Assembly: GCA_003216155.1 (NCBI GenBank)
Contig: QCJH01000018.1
Span: forward strand, 1-20,239
Direction: 5' to 3'
From: Prochlorococcus sp. AG-409-A19
GTDB taxonomy: Bacteria > Cyanobacteriota > Cyanobacteriia > PCC-6307 > Cyanobiaceae
DNA: 20,239 nucleotides
Positions 16,194 through 20,239 of the stretch are shown here, piece after piece. The notes beneath the pieces are model-generated. The model was given only the letters and a program-made list of their open reading frames with translations. It ran no database searches and was not told the origin of the DNA. A program made the translations under genes and the position numbers. Each line of letters begins with the position of its first letter. Position 1 is the stretch's first letter.

Positions 16194-17645
16194 TTAGTTT
16201 GGCAACAAACGTTGCAAAGGAATCCAAGGCTCAAGAGTTCGCAGCACTTGCTCTCCCCAACTACGACCTCTCAATCTCCCATCCAAAATAGCGAGACGCC
16301 CACGATTATGACGAATAGGAGCTACTGCAGGAACAAGTAAGCTCAAAGCTTCTGGTAACAAAAGATCTCTAAACCAATCCAAGCCTTTACGCTTGCGAGC
16401 CTCTACTCGAGCAGCAGTTAAAGGCGATTCAAGGCTGGCAAGAGGCAGTAAAGCGATAATTAACTGCTCTGGGGATGGAAGTTGATCTTGATTATTAAGC
16501 CACCAAGACCAACGACAACAAATAACACCATTGGATTCAGGCGTCGTCATTTCATGCGTCACTCTTCGCCCAAATTCTGATGCCAATTCACTTGTTAATT
16601 GCAAGCGCAGTTGATGATCATCTAACAAAACTATTGTCAGCCCAGAACGACCCAAAATCAATCTTGAACTTTGCTCTAGCAAATGATCTGCGTATATTTC
16701 TGTATTTGGGAGTGGTTGTCGTCGCGGGGCATATAAAGGTATAGGTTCTTGAAAGCTAGCTTCAGTTAATTTCACTTGAACATTTGCCGAGAAAGAGGCT
16801 GCTTGGAGCTCTTTTTGAGTTAATTGATTAGTCCCTAATGTTGAGAGAAGAATAACTGGCTGTTTATTTAACAATCCAGATAAAGATTCTAAAGGCTCAA
16901 GCGGTTTTAAATTCCATCTCCAATTTAGTGTCTTATGATCTAATTCAGCCCAACTTGCCCATTCATTTTCATCAAGCTCCAATAAAGAAGACCATGGAGA
17001 TGGAGATAAAAAAGGTGGGGCAAAAGATAGCAAATCTTTTAGCGTAAGAATTTCAGTACCATCCATCCTTACCTTTGCATCAATTCTCGTCGCTTGCGAA
17101 AATAATCTTCGGCCAAGCCTGTCATATAGCTGAATAAGTTTTGCCTGCACAGAAGGGTAAGCACGTCTTAATCGATCCCAGTCTTCATGCGTAATTTCTA
17201 TCCCCATCGAATTACGTAATCTTTGACTTAAAAACTCAGCTTCTGGAAAAATTAATTGTCTTGATTCCAAAAAACCCTTCCGATAAGCACTGAGTAATCC
17301 ATCAAAAGTTAGTAACCAGATCTGTTTACCAGTAGGTGGGCTAAAACCTTCCCAACAAGACATGGTGAGCCCTTCTGAACAGAGCCGCGGCAATTCCACA
17401 TGCAAAAGTCTCTTTCGTTGTCGTTCTGAAAGGATCAAAGCCGTAGGAATTTCGCCAATACAGAGTGGTACCAACAATCCCAACCACCAAAGATCATCGC
17501 TCCCATAATCCAGTTGAATCAATGTGTGATCCCTTCTGCGCAAACTTCTCGCCACAAGGCGACTAAGAGTCAGATGATGGGGCCAAGCAGACGAATAGTT
17601 CCTAAGCAAATCCTTCAGATGATTGTGGGCTTCTGCTTCCAACAT
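16194..17645 (-). CDS. DinG-like helicase-related protein with degenerate motifs
   Basis: This 483-residue protein resembles the DinG/XPD superfamily-2 helicases in its layout, especially the C-terminus: LLPLASLESPLTAARVEARKRKGLDWFRDLLLPEAL followed by GRLAILDGRLRGRSWGEQVL, which parallels the end of DinG. The ATP-binding motifs are not intact. The Walker A position (about residues 43-52) reads IQLDYGSDD with no GKT/GKS, the DEAH position reads PEAE (134-137), and the motif VI glutamine/arginine string is lost. An active ATP-dependent helicase is therefore unlikely; it may be a structural or DNA-binding relic. The reading frame is intact, which argues for selection rather than a fresh pseudogene. 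It is divergent from tyrA. Confidence 0.6.
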   Translation of the reverse strand: MLEAEAHNHLKDLLRNYSSAWPHHLTLSRLVARSLRRRDHTLIQLDYGSDDLWWLGLLVPLCIGEIPTALILSERQRKRLLHVELPRLCSEGLTMSCWEGFSPPTGKQIWLLTFDGLLSAYRKGFLESRQLIFPEAEFLSQRLRNSMGIEITHEDWDRLRRAYPSVQAKLIQLYDRLGRRLFSQATRIDAKVRMDGTEILTLKDLLSFAPPFLSPSPWSSLLELDENEWASWAELDHKTLNWRWNLKPLEPLESLSGLLNKQPVILLSTLGTNQLTQKELQAASFSANVQVKLTEASFQEPIPLYAPRRQPLPNTEIYADHLLEQSSRLILGRSGLTIVLLDDHQLRLQLTSELASEFGRRVTHEMTTPESNGVICCRWSWWLNNQDQLPSPEQLIIALLPLASLESPLTAARVEARKRKGLDWFRDLLLPEALSLLVPAVAPIRHNRGRLAILDGRLRGRSWGEQVLRTLEPWIPLQRLLPN

Positions 17646-17666
17646 TTAAAGAGCCTAAGCAACCCA

Positions 17667-17694
17667 AAATAATTAATGGTCGATGTAATTATTT
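17667..17694. repeat. Perfect 9-bp inverted repeat between divergent genes
   Basis: AAATAATTA (17667-17675) and TAATTATTT (17686-17694) are perfect inverted copies with a 10-bp spacer. They are centred in the short gap between the DinG-like start (17645) and the tyrA start. The size and symmetry suit a dimeric regulator site, and the arms could also serve as -10-like sequences in either direction. AT-richness raises the chance background. Confidence 0.45.
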
Positions 17695-17728
17695 CCATCA
17701 ACATGTAATGCAGAGGCGAGAAGTAAAA

Positions 17729-18592
17729 ATGAAGCACCAAAGGAATTCTGCAAAGACCGTTGGGATAGTTGGCATGGGACTAATCGGTGGATCTCTTGGC
17801 TTAGACCTGCAAGAAATGGGATACCAAGTACATGGGCTAGTCAATAAAAACCAAACTGCTGAAAAGGCTTTGGCAAGAGGTCTTGCTCAAAAAGTCAGTA
17901 TTGATCCAAAAGTTTTAGCAAATTGCGACTTGATAGTCCTTGCATTACCAATACAAACTCTGCTAAATCCAGATCCAACTCTTTTCAAAGCATTACCACC
18001 AAAAGCAGTGGTAACTGATGTTGGCTCAGTTAAAGGACCAATATTGAATGTATGGGAAAAACTACATCCTCGCTTTGTAGCCAGTCATCCAATGGCTGGA
18101 ACATCTGAATCGGGAGTAAGTGCAGGGTTGAAAGGGTTATTCCGAAACCGACCATGGATAGCAACTCCAAGCATCAATACAGAACCTGAAGCACTAGAAG
18201 AAGTACATAATTTAGCAAAAGCAGTTGGCAGTCGATGGCTAACTTCTAGTGCGAATCTACATGACAAAGCTGTTGCCTTAATCTCTCATTTACCAGTTCT
18301 AATTAGTGCAGCTTTGCTTAAAACGTTAGAGAATGAACAAGACAAAAAAGTTTTTGACTTAGCCACAACTCTTGCATCCAGTGGCTTTGCAGATACAACA
18401 CGAGTAGGGGGAGGGAATCCAGCCTTAGGCACCTCTATGGCAGCACATAATACTGATGAGATACTAAATTTCTTCTCCTCTTATTATGCAAGTCTAAAAG
18501 AGCTTGAGCAACATATTTTGCAAGGTAATTGGATGTCATTACATGATGAACTAACTCGCACAGAAGCTATTAGGAAAATTGTATTCAAGTAA
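17729..18592 (+). CDS. tyrA: Prephenate/arogenate dehydrogenase
   Basis: TyrA makes the NAD(P)-linked oxidative decarboxylation step to tyrosine; cyanobacterial forms mostly use arogenate. The N-terminal Rossmann motif is GIVGMGLIGGSLG (GxGxxG at 15-20), followed by VVTDVGSVKGPI and the substrate-region motif SHPMAGTSESG, then the helical dimer domain with ISHLPVLISAALL and TLASSGFADTTRVGGGNP. I prefer the ATG at 17729 (287 residues) because GAG/AGAAG lies just upstream; an ATG at 17708 would add seven residues. There is no ACT domain. It converges on the crtD-like gene with only 15 bp between stops and no terminator visible. Confidence 0.92.
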   Translation: MKHQRNSAKTVGIVGMGLIGGSLGLDLQEMGYQVHGLVNKNQTAEKALARGLAQKVSIDPKVLANCDLIVLALPIQTLLNPDPTLFKALPPKAVVTDVGSVKGPILNVWEKLHPRFVASHPMAGTSESGVSAGLKGLFRNRPWIATPSINTEPEALEEVHNLAKAVGSRWLTSSANLHDKAVALISHLPVLISAALLKTLENEQDKKVFDLATTLASSGFADTTRVGGGNPALGTSMAAHNTDEILNFFSSYYASLKELEQHILQGNWMSLHDELTRTEAIRKIVFK

Positions 18593-18607
18593 AGTTATTA
18601 GAAAACC

Positions 18608-20119
18608 TCATAAATCTACTTTTAAGGATTTTCCCTTTGCAGCCATGAGCTGTCGACAAGCCATCAAAGCCGACTGGCTTACACCTGCTGTCCCTTCACC
18701 TGGATAAATAGAGTCTCCACAAAGCCATAAACCTCGCATTGGAGTACGACTAGCTAATCCTAAAAGTCCAAATATTGATTGATGCTGTCCAAGGCCACCT
18801 ACAATTCCTTCGGGACGTCCGGTCCATTTTGCGAAGCTTCTAGGAGTTGCAAGCTCTCGATGCAGCCAATCATTAGATGAAAAGCCGAAGAATTCTTCTA
18901 ATGCCTTACAAATTAATAGAAAAGAATCATTTTTTTTATTTTGATAATCCTTATCAGAGATCAGATTCCATTCTTTAGTTTCTGCAAAAAGACTTGCGAT
19001 AAGAGTTGCTTTTCCGACGGGTGCTCGCCCATCTCCATCACGGCTAATAGATATAAACAATGAACCCAATTCTTTACTAGCCAATTGAACATGTGCAGGG
19101 CAATTAACTGGTAAAGCAGCGCGGTTAACTGCTCCATAAAAAACCAATGCTCCAGTAGGTTTTGGGAGCTTTAATAAGCGTTCAATGTAAGAAGCAGGCA
19201 ATCCAGAGTCTGATGGAATTAAATCTATCAGGCATTGAGGAGGGAGGCTACAAATAACGTCTGATGAATAAAATACATCCATATTTCCCTTAGCAGAGAG
19301 AACCTTAACGCTCCATCTCTTTGCATAAGAAGAAGTCCCAAGCTCAACTACACGACTCCTTATAAATACACGTCCGCCATTGTTAATCAAAGCTGATTTC
19401 AAAAGCTCACTTAACCTCTGCATAGATCCTTTTAAATGCCATAAACCAAGCGGAGCTTTTGGCATTTGAAGCACAGTTGCACCGTATAAAGCTGCAGTGC
19501 GATCAGCTGGTTCTTGGGAATAAAGCCTTAATTGAAGATCCAAAAATTTTCTAAATCGCTGATCTTTGTGGCAGCCACATAACTTCACCAAGTCAAAGAC
19601 TGAAAAAGGACTGAAAAGGCCTGAAGGAATCATTGTTGGACGAAAAGCCTGAGCCATTTGCAAAAAGTCCCAAGTACTTCTTGGAGGTAAAACGGGTTCT
19701 CGAAGCGAAAAAGCCCAATTTCTCTTATGCAAAAATCCACATAATTGCCAAAAAACTTCCGTATCAGGGAAATGGGTTAGCAGTTCTTGTTTCCAAAGAT
19801 CAGGATCATGCCAAAGATGAATTGAATCAGAACCATCCGCAAGATTTATAACGCAAGCTGGATCAAGCAATTCTGCGTCAGGAATGGACAATCCAAGATG
19901 TCTAAAAATTCTTTCATGAATGCCTCCTGGCTCTAATCCAGCAACTTGTGTAGCCCCTACATCAAATATGAAAGGTCCACGCACAAAAGTGCCCGAACAC
20001 CCCCCTACTTTCTTATGGGACTCAAACAAAGTCACATTCATTCCTTGCTTCGCTAACAGTGCTCCTGCGGTAAGCCCAGCTATACCGCCACCAATCACAA
20101 TGACTGAATCCTCAACCAT
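18608..20119 (-). CDS. crtD: CrtD-like carotenoid C-3',4' desaturase (phytoene desaturase family)
   Basis: This 503-residue FAD-dependent oxidoreductase has the dinucleotide-binding motif GGGIAG (10-15) in VIVIGGGIAGLTAGALLAKQ and the C-terminal FAD motif LWLCGDSIYPGEGTAGVSQSAL. The string FDVGATQVAGLEPGGIHERIF is like the CrtD desaturase of other cyanobacteria and unlike CrtH isomerase, which has FDVGASMIFGFG. CrtD acts in myxoxanthophyll synthesis in Synechocystis. Prochlorococcus is not known for that pigment, so the substrate here is uncertain. The start ATG is 23 bp from a divergent gene start. There is no Shine-Dalgarno sequence. Confidence 0.75.
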   Translation of the reverse strand: MVEDSVIVIGGGIAGLTAGALLAKQGMNVTLFESHKKVGGCSGTFVRGPFIFDVGATQVAGLEPGGIHERIFRHLGLSIPDAELLDPACVINLADGSDSIHLWHDPDLWKQELLTHFPDTEVFWQLCGFLHKRNWAFSLREPVLPPRSTWDFLQMAQAFRPTMIPSGLFSPFSVFDLVKLCGCHKDQRFRKFLDLQLRLYSQEPADRTAALYGATVLQMPKAPLGLWHLKGSMQRLSELLKSALINNGGRVFIRSRVVELGTSSYAKRWSVKVLSAKGNMDVFYSSDVICSLPPQCLIDLIPSDSGLPASYIERLLKLPKPTGALVFYGAVNRAALPVNCPAHVQLASKELGSLFISISRDGDGRAPVGKATLIASLFAETKEWNLISDKDYQNKKNDSFLLICKALEEFFGFSSNDWLHRELATPRSFAKWTGRPEGIVGGLGQHQSIFGLLGLASRTPMRGLWLCGDSIYPGEGTAGVSQSALMACRQLMAAKGKSLKVDL

Positions 20120-20142
20120 CTAGACAAAAAAAGGAGTCATAT

Positions 20143-20239
20143 ATGAATGATGTTCTACAACATGAGTTGGTTGCAAATAATGGTCCTTTAGCTGGTGCAG
20201 TAATTAAAAATGTTGTCGCAATATCAGGTGGATGCATTC
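20143..20239 (+). CDS. Probable fructosamine/ketosamine-kinase family protein (5' end only)
   Basis: An ATG at 20143 opens a frame that stays open to the window edge (32 codons, MNDVLQHELVANNGPLAG and onward). AGGAG (20132-20136) lies 6 nt upstream. The last residues, VVAISGGCIH, resemble the N-terminal GGxI motif of fructosamine-3-kinase family proteins, which phosphorylate glycated amines. The visible part is too short to be certain of the family. Confidence 0.55.
   Translation, partial: MNDVLQHELVANNGPLAGAVIKNVVAISGGCI

Noticed and set aside
1..20239. Mobile elements, CRISPR arrays, prophage or defence islands
   Set aside because: No transposase, integrase, long terminal repeats, spaced direct repeats or defence-type domains are visible in any frame.

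Overview
The window is ordinary core chromosome of a marine picocyanobacterium, most likely a low-light Prochlorococcus or a close Synechococcus relative. The evidence is the cyanobacterial ribosomal gene order (no rpsJ at the head, no rpsN after rplE, no rpmD before rplO), ndhN next to ldpA, a Ycf45-type ATPase, a DUF2839 protein, a CrtD-like carotenoid desaturase, a base composition of roughly 40-45% GC by eye, and protein sequences typical of this group. The species cannot be fixed from the sequence alone.

Region 1 (1-9914, minus strand) is one long ribosomal-protein operon, read right to left: rplC, rplD, rplW, rplB, rpsS, rplV, rpsC, rplP, rpmC, rpsQ, rplN, rplX, a 110-bp gap, rplE, rpsH, rplF, rplR, rpsE, rplO and secY, which runs off the left edge. 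Several junctions overlap or nearly touch, which suggests translational coupling. Upstream of rplC is a short control region with two related palindromes and a possible leader hairpin.

Region 2 (10304-13497, plus strand) is divergent from the ribosomal operon: ndhN (NDH-1 subunit N), ldpA (iron-sulfur clock-input protein) and a Ycf45/SpoIIIAA-like ATPase. It is followed by tRNA-Gln(UUG), a HAD-family hydrolase and recA. A clear LexA-type SOS box lies upstream of recA. The stretch from the tRNA to the end of recA is noticeably richer in GC than its flanks.

Region 3 (15920-20239) holds a small DUF2839 membrane protein and a DinG-like protein with decayed helicase motifs (both minus), tyrA (plus, divergent from the DinG-like gene across a perfect 9-bp inverted repeat), a CrtD-like desaturase (minus, convergent with tyrA), and the first 32 codons of a probable fructosamine-kinase-family gene (plus), whose start is only 23 bp from the crtD start.

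I see no mobile element, CRISPR array, prophage or defence system. The best leads are regulatory (the SOS box, the palindromes upstream of rplC, the tyrA/DinG-like inverted repeat) and evolutionary (the degenerate DinG-like protein, the GC-rich recA segment, the R3H domain without its signature).
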